From: Clostridia bacterium
GTDB taxonomy: Bacteria > Bacillota > Clostridia > RGIG8785
Assembly (NCBI GenBank): GCA_017620795.1
Contig: JAGAUM010000006.1
Location: 1-12,955, forward strand
Reading direction: 5' to 3'
DNA: 12,955 bases
Shown piece after piece: positions 5,923 to 12,600 of this stretch (within the stretch, counting starts at the first letter, position 1; each line of letters opens with the position of its first letter). Below the pieces are notes generated by a model, which did not search any database, was not told where the DNA came from, and was given only the letters and a program-made list of their open reading frames with translations. Both the position numbers and the translations under genes were made by a program.

Positions 5923-7266
5923 TTATTTTCCTAAGCAAAACTGCGAAAAAATGCGGTCTGTCACGGCTTCCGAGACCGTTTCACCTGTAATCTCTCCAAG
6001 GGCTTCAATGGCTGCATTGATGTCAATGACCGCCAAGTCTGCTTCCATTCCGCTTTGAAGGGTGGTTTGCGCCTGTTCAACAGAAGCCAAGGCGCGGGTC
6101 ACCTGTTCAAAATGCCGTACGTTGGATAACAAAACGGCGTTCTCGCGATGAAGTCCCGAAAGCTTTTCAGAAAGTTGATTTAAAAGCTCCGCTCTCCCCT
6201 CACCTGTTTTGGCGCAGAAGGAAAAGGCTTGGTATTTCTCTGCCTGCCAAGCGGATGGCAGGTCGGTTTTGTTGGCAATAACAATATGAGGTCTTGCCTG
6301 TGCAAGGGCAAGCAGTTTTTGATCCTCTTCGGTCAAAGAACGGCTCCGATCCAGCACCAAAAGCACTAAATCCGCCTCGCTCAAGGCCTGACGGCTTCTT
6401 TCAACGCCCAAAGATTCGATGCGGTCCTCGCTCTCGCGAATTCCTGCCGTATCCATCAGTTGAATCGGAATGCCGTCTACATTCAAATCCTCGGTTAAAA
6501 CATCCCGCGTTGTGCCTGCAATCTCGGTCACAATGGCACGCTCGGTTCGAGTCAGACATTTTAAAACAGAAGATTTGCCAACATTCGGGCAACCAATCAA
6601 AGCAACTTTAGCACCATCCCGAATCAGTCTCCCCTGCTCATAGCCTTCACAAAGGTCGGTCAGTTGCTGATGCACCTCTGCCAGAACCTGTTCCATACCG
6701 CCAGTTTCTTCGATTTCTTCTTCAGGAAAGTCCACAACCGCCAGAAGTTCTGCCGAGATAGACAGCAATCGGTCGCGAATGCCAAAAAACTCCTGCGACA
6801 ACTCCCCGTCCGAAGCAGTTTGCGCCAGCTTTCGGGCGCGGTCGGTCTTGGCATTGATCAAGTCAATAATGCCCTCCGCCTGAGTCAGGTCAATCCGCCC
6901 GTTTAAAAATGCGCGTTTGGTAAACTCCCCTGGTTCTGCAAGCCGTGCGCCATTGGCAATCAAGGTTTTCAAGACCGCCTTGGTCACTACCGGACCGCCG
7001 TGACAGTTAAATTCCACCACATCTTCACGGGTAAAGGTTTTCGGCCCACGCATCAGCACTAACAAGACTTCATCCACCGTCTCTTCACCGTTTTTTACGT
7101 GCCCGTATAAAACCCGATGGGTGGGAGTTTCTTGCAGTTTTTTCCCGGTAGCAGAGACAAATACCCGATCGGCAATAGTGATTGCCTCGGGCCCGCTCAA
7201 GCGGACAATGGCGATGCCACCCAAGCCTTGGGGAGTCGAAATGGCTGCAATGGTTCCTTCGTTCAT
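5923..7266 (-). CDS. mnmE: tRNA modification GTPase MnmE (TrmE)
   Basis: MnmE is a G protein activated by dimerisation that binds a tetrahydrofolate C1 donor and acts with MnmG on U34 of tRNA. The 447-residue protein has the N-terminal folate-binding domain, a helical domain, and an inserted GTPase domain with P-loop GCPNVGKS (225-232), G2 around AGTTRD, DTAG (272-275) and NKTD (332-335). The invariant C-terminal C-x-GK motif is present as CLGK (444-447). A GTG at 7290 opens the frame earlier, but that stretch contains the SD itself; the ATG at 7266 with GGAGG 5 nt upstream is the real start. A terminator-like hairpin lies directly before this SD. Confidence 0.98.
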   Translation of the reverse strand: MNEGTIAAISTPQGLGGIAIVRLSGPEAITIADRVFVSATGKKLQETPTHRVLYGHVKNGEETVDEVLLVLMRGPKTFTREDVVEFNCHGGPVVTKAVLKTLIANGARLAEPGEFTKRAFLNGRIDLTQAEGIIDLINAKTDRARKLAQTASDGELSQEFFGIRDRLLSISAELLAVVDFPEEEIEETGGMEQVLAEVHQQLTDLCEGYEQGRLIRDGAKVALIGCPNVGKSSVLKCLTRTERAIVTEIAGTTRDVLTEDLNVDGIPIQLMDTAGIRESEDRIESLGVERSRQALSEADLVLLVLDRSRSLTEEDQKLLALAQARPHIVIANKTDLPSAWQAEKYQAFSFCAKTGEGRAELLNQLSEKLSGLHRENAVLLSNVRHFEQVTRALASVEQAQTTLQSGMEADLAVIDINAAIEALGEITGETVSEAVTDRIFSQFCLGK

Positions 7267-7276
7267 ACTTTCCTCC

Positions 7277-7311
7277 AAAAAAACGGTCACAGACGGAAAC
7301 GCCTGTGACCG
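7277..7311 (-). terminator. Terminator-like hairpin between khpB and mnmE
   Basis: CGGTCACAG (7284-7292) pairs with CTGTGACCG (7303-7311). In the minus-strand RNA three more pairs, one of them G-U, extend the stem to 12 bp closing a UUUC loop. Seven U residues follow (7277-7283), directly adjoining the mnmE SD. No -10 element is visible near the TTGACA at 7320-7325. It therefore looks like an attenuator giving partial read-through into mnmE. Confidence 0.8.
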
Positions 7312-7328
7312 CCTTCGCGTGTCAAGAA

Positions 7329-7955
7329 TCAGTTTTCTGCCGGAGTGATAACCACTTTGCGGTAGGGCTCCTCGCCTACGCTATGGGTTGTTACCAGCTT
7401 ATCTGCCTGCAACTCCGAATGGATAATGCGGCGTTCATACGGAGACATGGGCTCTAAAGTCATGCTACGATGATACTTTACTGCTTTTCTGGCAGTGGTG
7501 TGTGCCAGTTTCTTTAAGGATTCTGCGCGTCTGCCACGATAGCCTTCCGCATCCAGAACAACGCGATGATAAGTATCGAACTTGCGCTTTACAGCCAGGC
7601 TTGCCAGATACTGTAATGCATCCAGCGTCTCACCATGACGGCCAATCAGCAGATTGACGCGCTCGCCAATGATTTCTGCATGGATTTCATCATCCTTCGT
7701 TTCGGTCTTAACCGAAGCGTCCAGATTCATTTTTGCAAAAATATCGGTTAAAAAGGCTGCTGCAACACTCTCGGGGTTGCATTCAACGGAAACGCGGACT
7801 TTGGCATCGCGGTTTCCGAAAAGGCCCAAAGTTCCTTTTTTGGGAGTTTCTAAAATCTCAATCTGCGCTTGTTCCCGCTCAATACCGAGCTTTAACAGAG
7901 CAGACTCAATTGCTTCATCAACCGTTTTACCGGTCATTTCGACAAATTGGTTCAT
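7329..7955 (-). CDS. khpB: RNA-binding protein KhpB (Jag)
   Basis: KhpB (also Jag/EloR) is a cytoplasmic RNA-binding protein which in streptococci pairs with KhpA and influences cell elongation; it is usually encoded next to yidC. The 208-residue protein has the Jag-N domain (about 3-53), a KH domain with the GxxG loop GRHG (105-108), and a C-terminal R3H domain with R175-x3-H179 and VTTHSVGEEPYRKVVI. The start overlaps the yidC stop by 4 nt (ATGA) and has AAGGAG 8 nt upstream. The linker between Jag-N and KH is short. RNA binding is expected from the domains; its targets here cannot be told. Confidence 0.95.
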   Translation of the reverse strand: MNQFVEMTGKTVDEAIESALLKLGIEREQAQIEILETPKKGTLGLFGNRDAKVRVSVECNPESVAAAFLTDIFAKMNLDASVKTETKDDEIHAEIIGERVNLLIGRHGETLDALQYLASLAVKRKFDTYHRVVLDAEGYRGRRAESLKKLAHTTARKAVKYHRSMTLEPMSPYERRIIHSELQADKLVTTHSVGEEPYRKVVITPAEN

Positions 7956-8854
7956 GCCTCTTGCTCCTTTCTCTTAGCGAACCAGAGGTTCAGACAAACT
8001 TGCGTAATCATTTGCATAATGTTGCTGACAATCCAGTAAACACCGATACCTGCAGGCAACATGAAGCAGAATACTGCCGTCATAATCGGCATGGTTTTGT
8101 TCATACTGCTTGCCATATCGGGCATTTGTTCCCCATTGGGGCCCTTTTTCTTCGGGGTTTCTGCCTTCGGTTGGGTCTTTTTCATAATCCAGGTAGACAG
8201 ATACTGGGTAGCTGCCGCCAGAATCGGAATCACCCAAAGCCAACTCAACTGAGTCCAAGTAGGCGTCAGGCTTAAATCCAAGCCTAAGAACTGAAAATCG
8301 ACTGCGCGGTAAATCAAGCCTTCGAAGCCTTCGGTAGCCGTTTTTACAACGTCCATCAAAGACGCGTCTGCCAGATGCGAGGCAATGGCAATCTCCTCGG
8401 CTGCGGCATTGGTGCCACTGACGATTCCTGCCAAATCAGGAACAGCTTTAATGGCCTCTACTGCAGCAGAAACAGCCTCTTTCGGGAATTTCAGAATGTA
8501 CTGCAACGGGCAACGGATAATCTGATAAAACAGGAAGATTACGGGCAACTGAATCAACAGGGGCAAGCAACCAGCCATCGGGTTGACATTGTATTTTTGA
8601 TACAGCTTCATAGTCTCTTCGCTGATTTTTTCTTTGTTACCATTGTATTTGCGGTTGATTTCGTTGATTTTCGGCTGGAGTGCCTGAATCGCGGTCATCG
8701 ATTTTTGTTGTTTATAAGTAAGCGGGAACAAAACAAGCTTAATAAACACGGTAAACAGGATAATGGTCAGCCCATAGTTATCGCAAAAATCGAAAATAAA
8801 ACGAAAAACATAGGCCAAAGGTTGGGTAATAATCGTATTAAAGAAATTTCCCAT
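7952..8854 (-). CDS. yidC: Membrane protein insertase YidC/Oxa1 family
   Basis: YidC inserts and folds inner-membrane proteins, alone or with SecYEG. The 300-residue protein starts with an amphipathic region and a first transmembrane segment (about 27-47) carrying a buried positive residue, K39, where Bacillus SpoIIIJ has arginine. A charged cytoplasmic hairpin follows (KQQKSMTAIQALQPKINEINRKY), then PMAGCLPLLIQLPVIFLFY, an external region of about 90 residues, two further hydrophobic stretches and a basic tail. There is no lipobox, unlike Bacillus SpoIIIJ. The ATG directly follows the yidD stop (TAAATG) with a GGAA SD, and the stop overlaps khpB. A role in sporulation cannot be inferred from sequence. 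Confidence 0.95.
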   Translation of the reverse strand: MGNFFNTIITQPLAYVFRFIFDFCDNYGLTIILFTVFIKLVLFPLTYKQQKSMTAIQALQPKINEINRKYNGNKEKISEETMKLYQKYNVNPMAGCLPLLIQLPVIFLFYQIIRCPLQYILKFPKEAVSAAVEAIKAVPDLAGIVSGTNAAAEEIAIASHLADASLMDVVKTATEGFEGLIYRAVDFQFLGLDLSLTPTWTQLSWLWVIPILAAATQYLSTWIMKKTQPKAETPKKKGPNGEQMPDMASSMNKTMPIMTAVFCFMLPAGIGVYWIVSNIMQMITQVCLNLWFAKRKEQEA

Positions 8855-9085
8855 TTAATTTCCTTTCTTTTTTGGCGTCGGCACAGGGTCAATTCCCCCG
8901 CGACAGCACGGTTGACACCGCAACAAACGCCACACGGTTAATGCTGTGGCACGCAGGAAAGGATGGTTGCGGTAAGCCTCTAATGCATACTGGGAACAGG
9001 TCGGATAAAACCGACAGCGGGCAGGAAAATTGGGCGAAATATGACGCTGGTACCATTGGATTAAAAGAATCGGGAGCTTGTTCAT
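8855..9085 (-). CDS. yidD: Membrane protein insertion efficiency factor YidD
   Basis: YidD is a small membrane-associated protein that assists YidC-dependent insertion. The 76-residue protein carries the family core RCRFYPTCSQYALEA (23-37) with its conserved cysteines, then the WRLLRCQPCCRGGIDPVP block. Its ATG overlaps the rnpA stop by 4 nt (ATGA) and has GGAG 8 nt upstream. It lies between rnpA and yidC, the usual place. The short polar tail after DPVP is typical. Confidence 0.96.
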   Translation of the reverse strand: MNKLPILLIQWYQRHISPNFPARCRFYPTCSQYALEAYRNHPFLRATALTVWRLLRCQPCCRGGIDPVPTPKKKGN

Positions 9086-9417
9086 CCTAACAGCTCCGCG
9101 CGGTTTAAGAGTTGCTCCATAGCTTGGCCCAAAACATGAAAATCTGCCTTTGCCGCACGACTTCTTGCAACAAAGACCAGATCATACCCTATTTTGATTG
9201 CGTCTTCACGCAACCGATAATTTTCCCGCAGTAACCGACGAATATGATTTCGGGTTACAGCGTTACCTACTTTTTTGCTCACAGTAAGGCCCAGACGGTT
9301 CTGGGGCTTTTGGGTCTCTTTCAGGTAAAGCACCAACCAATCATTGGCATGGCTTGTGCCCTTGTGATAAAGGAAACGGAACCGACGGTTCTCCTTCAAA
9401 GAAACGCTGTTTTTCAA
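9082..9417 (-). CDS. rnpA: Ribonuclease P protein component RnpA
   Basis: RnpA is the protein subunit of RNase P, which cleaves the 5' leader from precursor tRNAs; the catalytic RNA is encoded elsewhere. The 111-residue protein starts with the family pattern SVSLKENRRFRFLYHKG and has GLTVSKKVGNAV followed by the conserved arginine-rich helix TRNHIRRLLRE (55-65). The start is TTG at 9417, with AAGGGG 8 nt upstream; no ATG is available in frame, and the N-terminus matches the family from its first residues. It follows rpmH after a weak hairpin and overlaps yidD by 4 nt. Confidence 0.95.
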   Translation of the reverse strand: MKNSVSLKENRRFRFLYHKGTSHANDWLVLYLKETQKPQNRLGLTVSKKVGNAVTRNHIRRLLRENYRLREDAIKIGYDLVFVARSRAAKADFHVLGQAMEQLLNRAELLG

Positions 9418-9435
9418 AGGCTTGTCCCCTTTCTC

Positions 9436-9469
9436 AAAATGAAAGAAAGACCACTTGGGAGTGGCCTTT
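9436..9469 (-). terminator. Weak terminator/attenuator between rpmH and rnpA
   Basis: The hairpin has arms 9460-9469 and 9446-9455 (AAAGGCCACT / AGTGGTCTTT, 10 bp with one G-U) and a 4-nt loop. It is followed by an interrupted U-rich run (9436-9445). It overlaps the rpmH stop codon and probably lowers rnpA expression relative to the abundant L34. Confidence 0.6.
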
Positions 9470-9602
9470 AAGCGGATAATACCTTTCTGCCTCTGCTTCT
9501 TCTGCGGGCCAGTACTTTTCTGCCGCTTCTGGTACTCATTCTCTTTCTGAAACCATGTTCTTTCTTTCTATGTCTCTTTTTGGGTTGATAGGTTCTCAGC
9601 AC
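9468..9602 (-). CDS. rpmH: 50S ribosomal protein L34
   Basis: L34 is a very basic 44-residue protein of the large subunit. Translation on the minus strand gives [14 protein letters not shown], then [20 protein letters not shown] and RGRKVLSA, a full-length match to the family. The start is GTG at 9602 with AGGAGG 8 nt upstream. It is the first gene of the leftward cluster, about 40 nt downstream of a consensus promoter, in its universal position beside dnaA and rnpA. Confidence 0.97.
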   Translation of the reverse strand: MLRTYQPKKRHRKKEHGFRKRMSTRSGRKVLARRRSRGRKVLSA

Positions 9603-9648
9603 CTAAAACACCTCCTTTTCAATCATCAGTCCAAAGTCGTGCTTCTCT

Positions 9649-9677
9649 ATTATAATGAATCATCAGCGTTTTGTCAA
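9649..9677 (-). promoter_or_regulatory. Consensus promoter of the rpmH operon
   Basis: The minus strand has perfect TTGACA (9672-9677), a 17-nt spacer and perfect TATAAT (9649-9654). The predicted start is near 9642. It diverges from the dnaA promoter, with about 38 bp of A/T-tract DNA between the two -35 elements. Confidence 0.92.
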
Positions 9678-9715
9678 CATTTTTTTTAGAAACCAACGGA
9701 TTTTTAAAATAACAC

Positions 9716-9750
9716 TTGAAATGCCTTGTATATATATGTTATTATATAAT
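9716..9750 (+). promoter_or_regulatory. Probable promoter of dnaA
   Basis: -35 TTGAAA (9716-9721) and -10 TATTAT (9740-9745) with an 18-nt spacer; a TATAAT (9745-9750) overlaps but is too far from this -35. The stretch 9729-9752 is almost pure A/T. Transcripts would run about 155 nt through the first DnaA-box cluster before dnaA, consistent with DnaA autoregulation. Confidence 0.6.
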
Positions 9751-9795
9751 AAGTAGAGAATGGGGTGAACTATGCCCATTTTCAGAATAAAAACG

Positions 9796-9900
9796 CTATC
9801 CACAGAAAATCTTTACGGAATGTGGACAACTTCCCTGATTTTCTCGCTTTTTTCCGTACTTATCCACAAAATGTGGACAACGGTTTTTCACATATCCACA
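9796..9900. other. oriC, upstream DnaA-box cluster
   Basis: Five DnaA boxes lie between the dnaA promoter and dnaA. CTATCCACA (9796-9804), TTATCCACA (9860-9868, perfect) and ATATCCACA (9892-9900) are on the plus strand. TGTGGACAA (9821-9829 and 9872-9880) reads as TTGTCCACA on the minus strand. Apart from the perfect box, each differs from consensus at one position. Boxes 3 and 4 are inverted with 3 bp between them; box 5 abuts the dnaA SD. This matches the dnaA-upstream half of a bipartite Bacillota origin. Confidence 0.9.
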
Positions 9901-9913
9901 AGGAGGAATCATC

Positions 9914-11266
9914 TTGGAGCAAACAAATCTAATCTGGCAGAGTGTTTTGGAAAACATTCAGCTGGAAGTGGAAAGTACCGTCATCTTTAATACCTGGTAT
10001 CAAGTCATCCGTCCTTATACCATCACCAAAGACACCTTTTATCTTGAGGTGGATATGGACATGCAAAAAAATATGCTTTTGATGAGCAAGTACAATAAGA
10101 CCTTGACGGACGCCATTAAAAAAACTACTGGAAGCGATTACAAAGTTGTAATCTTTTCCAAACGGGAACGGGACCAGATAGACCTTCCACCCGAAAAAGA
10201 GGAGAAGGCAGAACCAATTCCTGCGACCAAACCGTTGATAATGCCCTTAAATCCTGCCTATACCTTTGAAAACTTCGTTGTCGGCAGCTCGAACCGATTT
10301 GTTCATTCTGCTTGTTTGGCAGTTGCCCTGGCTCCTGCCAAAGCCTATAACCCCTTATTCTTATACGGCGGTGTAGGTCTGGGCAAGACCCATTTGGCAC
10401 AAGCCATTGCCCATCAGGTACAAAAGGACAACCCTCAAGCAAAAATCGTATACATTACTTCGGAAAAATTTACGATTGATTTGGTTACCGCCTTGGGAAA
10501 CAACTCTATTGACCAGTTCCGCCGCAAGTATCGTACCGCTGATGTCTTAATCATCGACGATATCCAGTTTATTGCAGGCAAAGAAGCCACTCAGGAAGAA
10601 TTTTTCCATACGTTTAATGAACTGCATCAGGCAGGAAAGCAGATTGTCATTACCAGTGACCGTCCGCCCAAGGACTTAAATCGCTTGGAGGAGCGACTGG
10701 TTTCCCGATTCAGCTGGGGTCTTCCTGCAGATATTCAGCCCCCGGACTATGAAACCCGTCTGGCGATTTTGAAAAAGAAGCTCCAATCGGAAGAAAAAGA
10801 AATCCCCGATGAAATTCTGGACTTTATCGCAGAAAACGTAAACTCCAATATCCGTGAGTTGGAAGGGGTTATGAACAAAATTAACGCCCACATCACCCTT
10901 TACGGATGCGAAGTTTCGATGAGCCTGGTTCAGGATATTATCAAAGAAATTTCTCCGCATATTCCTGCAGAGCCCACGCCCGACACCGTTAAAATGATTG
11001 TCTGTCGGGACCTGCAGATTGACATGAACGATCTTTTATCGTCCAAGAAAACAAAGCCCATTGCCAATGCACGACAAATCGGCATGTACTTTTGCAGAGA
11101 ACTTTTAAAAATGCCTTATGCAGAAGTAGCCATGGCCTTTGGAAAGAAAGACCACACCACGGCAATTAACGCTTATGAAAAGGTTTATGAGCGCCGTCAA
11201 AACGATAAAAATTTTGACCGTACCTGTGCCGCCATTCAAAGCAATATTTTAAATGCCATCAGCTGA
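9914..11266 (+). CDS. dnaA: Chromosomal replication initiator protein DnaA
   Basis: DnaA is an AAA+ ATPase that binds DnaA boxes, opens oriC and helps load the helicase. The 450-residue protein has domain I (about 1-75, IWQSVLENI and FNTWYQVIRP), a short charged linker (80-110), the AAA+ core with Walker A GGVGLGKT (152-159), Walker B DVLIIDDIQF (210-219) and an arginine in RLVSRFSWGL (261-270), then domain IV with ARQIG (386-390) and the DHTT signature (413-416). The start is TTG at 9914 with AGGAGG 7 nt upstream. DnaA boxes on both sides indicate autoregulation and origin function. All key residues are present. Confidence 0.99.
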   Translation: MEQTNLIWQSVLENIQLEVESTVIFNTWYQVIRPYTITKDTFYLEVDMDMQKNMLLMSKYNKTLTDAIKKTTGSDYKVVIFSKRERDQIDLPPEKEEKAEPIPATKPLIMPLNPAYTFENFVVGSSNRFVHSACLAVALAPAKAYNPLFLYGGVGLGKTHLAQAIAHQVQKDNPQAKIVYITSEKFTIDLVTALGNNSIDQFRRKYRTADVLIIDDIQFIAGKEATQEEFFHTFNELHQAGKQIVITSDRPPKDLNRLEERLVSRFSWGLPADIQPPDYETRLAILKKKLQSEEKEIPDEILDFIAENVNSNIRELEGVMNKINAHITLYGCEVSMSLVQDIIKEISPHIPAEPTPDTVKMIVCRDLQIDMNDLLSSKKTKPIANARQIGMYFCRELLKMPYAEVAMAFGKKDHTTAINAYEKVYERRQNDKNFDRTCAAIQSNILNAIS

Positions 11267-11271
11267 TTTTT

Positions 11272-11367
11272 CTATCCACGAAAATGTGCATAAGTGGACA
11301 ATGCAATTTTTAAATAATTCACATGTTGTCCACACTCTGTCCACTAAAATTCGTGGTGTTGTCCACA
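11272..11367. other. oriC, dnaA-dnaN intergenic DnaA-box cluster
   Basis: Six box-like sites follow dnaA: CTATCCACG (11272-11280), TGTGCATAA (11285-11293, minus strand), AGTGGACAA (11293-11301, minus), TTGTCCACA (11326-11334 and 11359-11367, plus) and the weak CTGTCCACT (11337-11345). Three differ from consensus at one position, the others at two or three. Together with the upstream cluster they give the split origin known from Bacillus subtilis. Confidence 0.85.
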
Positions 11368-11387
11368 GCCATTTTTCACTTGGCTGT
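11365..11387. repeat. Inverted repeat in oriC
   Basis: ACAGCCA (11365-11371) and TGGCTGT (11381-11387) form a 7-bp stem with a 9-nt loop. Neither strand has a T run after it, so it is not a standard terminator. It overlaps the end of the DnaA box at 11359-11367. Role unknown. Confidence 0.5.
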
Positions 11388-11401
11388 AAGAAATAGGGGA
11401 C

Positions 11402-11450
11402 TTTTCCACCAAATCCACAGCCCCTACTACTATTACTGTTTTTAATATTA
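11402..11450 (+). other. Basal unwinding system: DnaA boxes, GC cluster, DnaA-trios
   Basis: Two adjacent weak boxes, TTTTCCACC (11402-11410) and AAATCCACA (11411-11419), are followed by a GC cluster (GCCCC, 11420-11424) and the plus-strand triplets CTA CTA CTA TTA (11424-11435). Read 3'-5' on the other strand these are GAT GAT GAT AAT, matching the DnaA-trio pattern (purine, A, then T or A). An A/T-rich tract continues to about 11460. The order and orientation toward dnaN match the unwinding element described in Bacillus subtilis. Confidence 0.8.
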
Positions 11451-11496
11451 AGTATTTTAGTGTTTTTTCAAAACCCAAACGCAAAGGAGAAGTACC

Positions 11497-12600
11497 ATGA
11501 AAATAATCTGTTCCAAATCCAATTTAACCGAAGCAGTAGGCATCGTTCAAAAAGCGGTTTCTTCCCGTTCACCTTCCCCAGTATTGGAATGCATTTTGTT
11601 TGACTGCGAAGATTCTGTTCGCTTAATTGGCAATAACTTAGACTCGTCTATCGAATATTGTCTGGATGCACAAGTCATTGACAAAGGCAAAATTTTAGTT
11701 CCTGCCAAGTTATTTGGTGAATTAATCCGTAGCTTGGACGATGACGATGTTTTAATTGAAACTGATGACAACATGAATTTACGAATCATGTGTCGAAACA
11801 GTAAATTCTCTGTTTCAGGCTTGAACCCTTCGGACTTTCCTGTTCCTGAAACCATTCAAAAAAGTGAAACACCTGATTTTGAAATCGCGCAAACATTATT
11901 GCGCGATATGATTCGTCAAACCATTTTCTCCACTGCCGTAAATGATAGCCGTCTGGTTTTAACAGGTTCTTTGTTTAATTTAGAAGATGGTCATTTCCAG
12001 ATTGTTGCAGTGGACGGATTCAGACTTGCTTTACGTCGTGAAGCAGTTGAAAGTGACAAGACCTTCTCGGTCATTATTCCTGCCAAAGCACAAAACGAGT
12101 TATTATCCATTTTAAACGAAAAAGAGGAAACTCTCTTTATCAAAGCAACAGAAGAAAAAACTGCATTCTTCTTTGAAAACTACACCTTAATCACCAAAAA
12201 TATCATTACTGAGTACATCAACTATAAGCAAACCTTCCCGCAAACCCGTGATTTGGTTGTTTCTTGTGCTCTGAATGATTTATCCCGCGCGATCAAGCGC
12301 GCGGTGCCGCTGATTTCTGCGGACACCTTAAAAAGCCCCATTAAACTGCATTTTCGCGATGATGCAGTAGAAGTCTTTTGTACCACCACTCAAGGTAACT
12401 TGAAGGATGAAATTGCCGTTTCGATGGACGGCTCGGAGCTGGAAATTGGTTTCAATCACCGTTTCTTACTGGAAGCATTGGATGCAATTCCTGCAGAAGA
12501 AATTGAAATGGTCTTTAACTCTCCGACTACTCCTTGCCAGATTACAACAAAGGACAGTGACCGCTTTAACTACGTTATTTTCCCGGTCCGCTTAAGATAA
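11497..12600 (+). CDS. dnaN: DNA polymerase III beta sliding clamp
   Basis: DnaN forms the ring-shaped dimer that holds the replicative polymerase, and many repair proteins, on DNA. The 367-residue protein has the family length and three similar clamp domains (roughly 1-120, 121-245 and 246-367). It opens with MKIICSKSNLTEAVGIVQKAV and ends with YVIFPVRLR, the usual C-terminal strand. The ATG at 11497 has GGAG 7 nt upstream. I see no strong promoter in the 230-nt gap before it; the A/T-rich region is better explained as the unwinding element, so it may be co-transcribed with dnaA or use a weak promoter. Its stop overlaps recF by 1 nt. Confidence 0.98.
   Translation: MKIICSKSNLTEAVGIVQKAVSSRSPSPVLECILFDCEDSVRLIGNNLDSSIEYCLDAQVIDKGKILVPAKLFGELIRSLDDDDVLIETDDNMNLRIMCRNSKFSVSGLNPSDFPVPETIQKSETPDFEIAQTLLRDMIRQTIFSTAVNDSRLVLTGSLFNLEDGHFQIVAVDGFRLALRREAVESDKTFSVIIPAKAQNELLSILNEKEETLFIKATEEKTAFFFENYTLITKNIITEYINYKQTFPQTRDLVVSCALNDLSRAIKRAVPLISADTLKSPIKLHFRDDAVEVFCTTTQGNLKDEIAVSMDGSELEIGFNHRFLLEALDAIPAEEIEMVFNSPTTPCQITTKDSDRFNYVIFPVRLR

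Noticed and set aside
5980..6000. parS-like fragment (GTTTCACCTG)
   Set aside because: Only half of the palindrome matches, and it lies inside mnmE.
7312..7325. TTGACA at 7320-7325 as a -35 for mnmE
   Set aside because: No -10-like hexamer lies 16-18 nt downstream; that position is inside the GC-rich hairpin.
3723..8275. Numerous long antisense frames opposite mnmG, mnmE, khpB and yidC
   Set aside because: They mirror real genes in other frames, lack SD sequences and show no recognisable domains.
9772..9990. 72-codon plus-strand frame upstream of dnaA
   Set aside because: It is made of the repeated DnaA boxes and the start of dnaA in another frame; it has no relation to a protein family.
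11430..11460. dnaN promoter in the A/T tract (TATTTT)
   Set aside because: No acceptable -35 at proper spacing; the sequence fits DnaA-trios and an unwinding region better.
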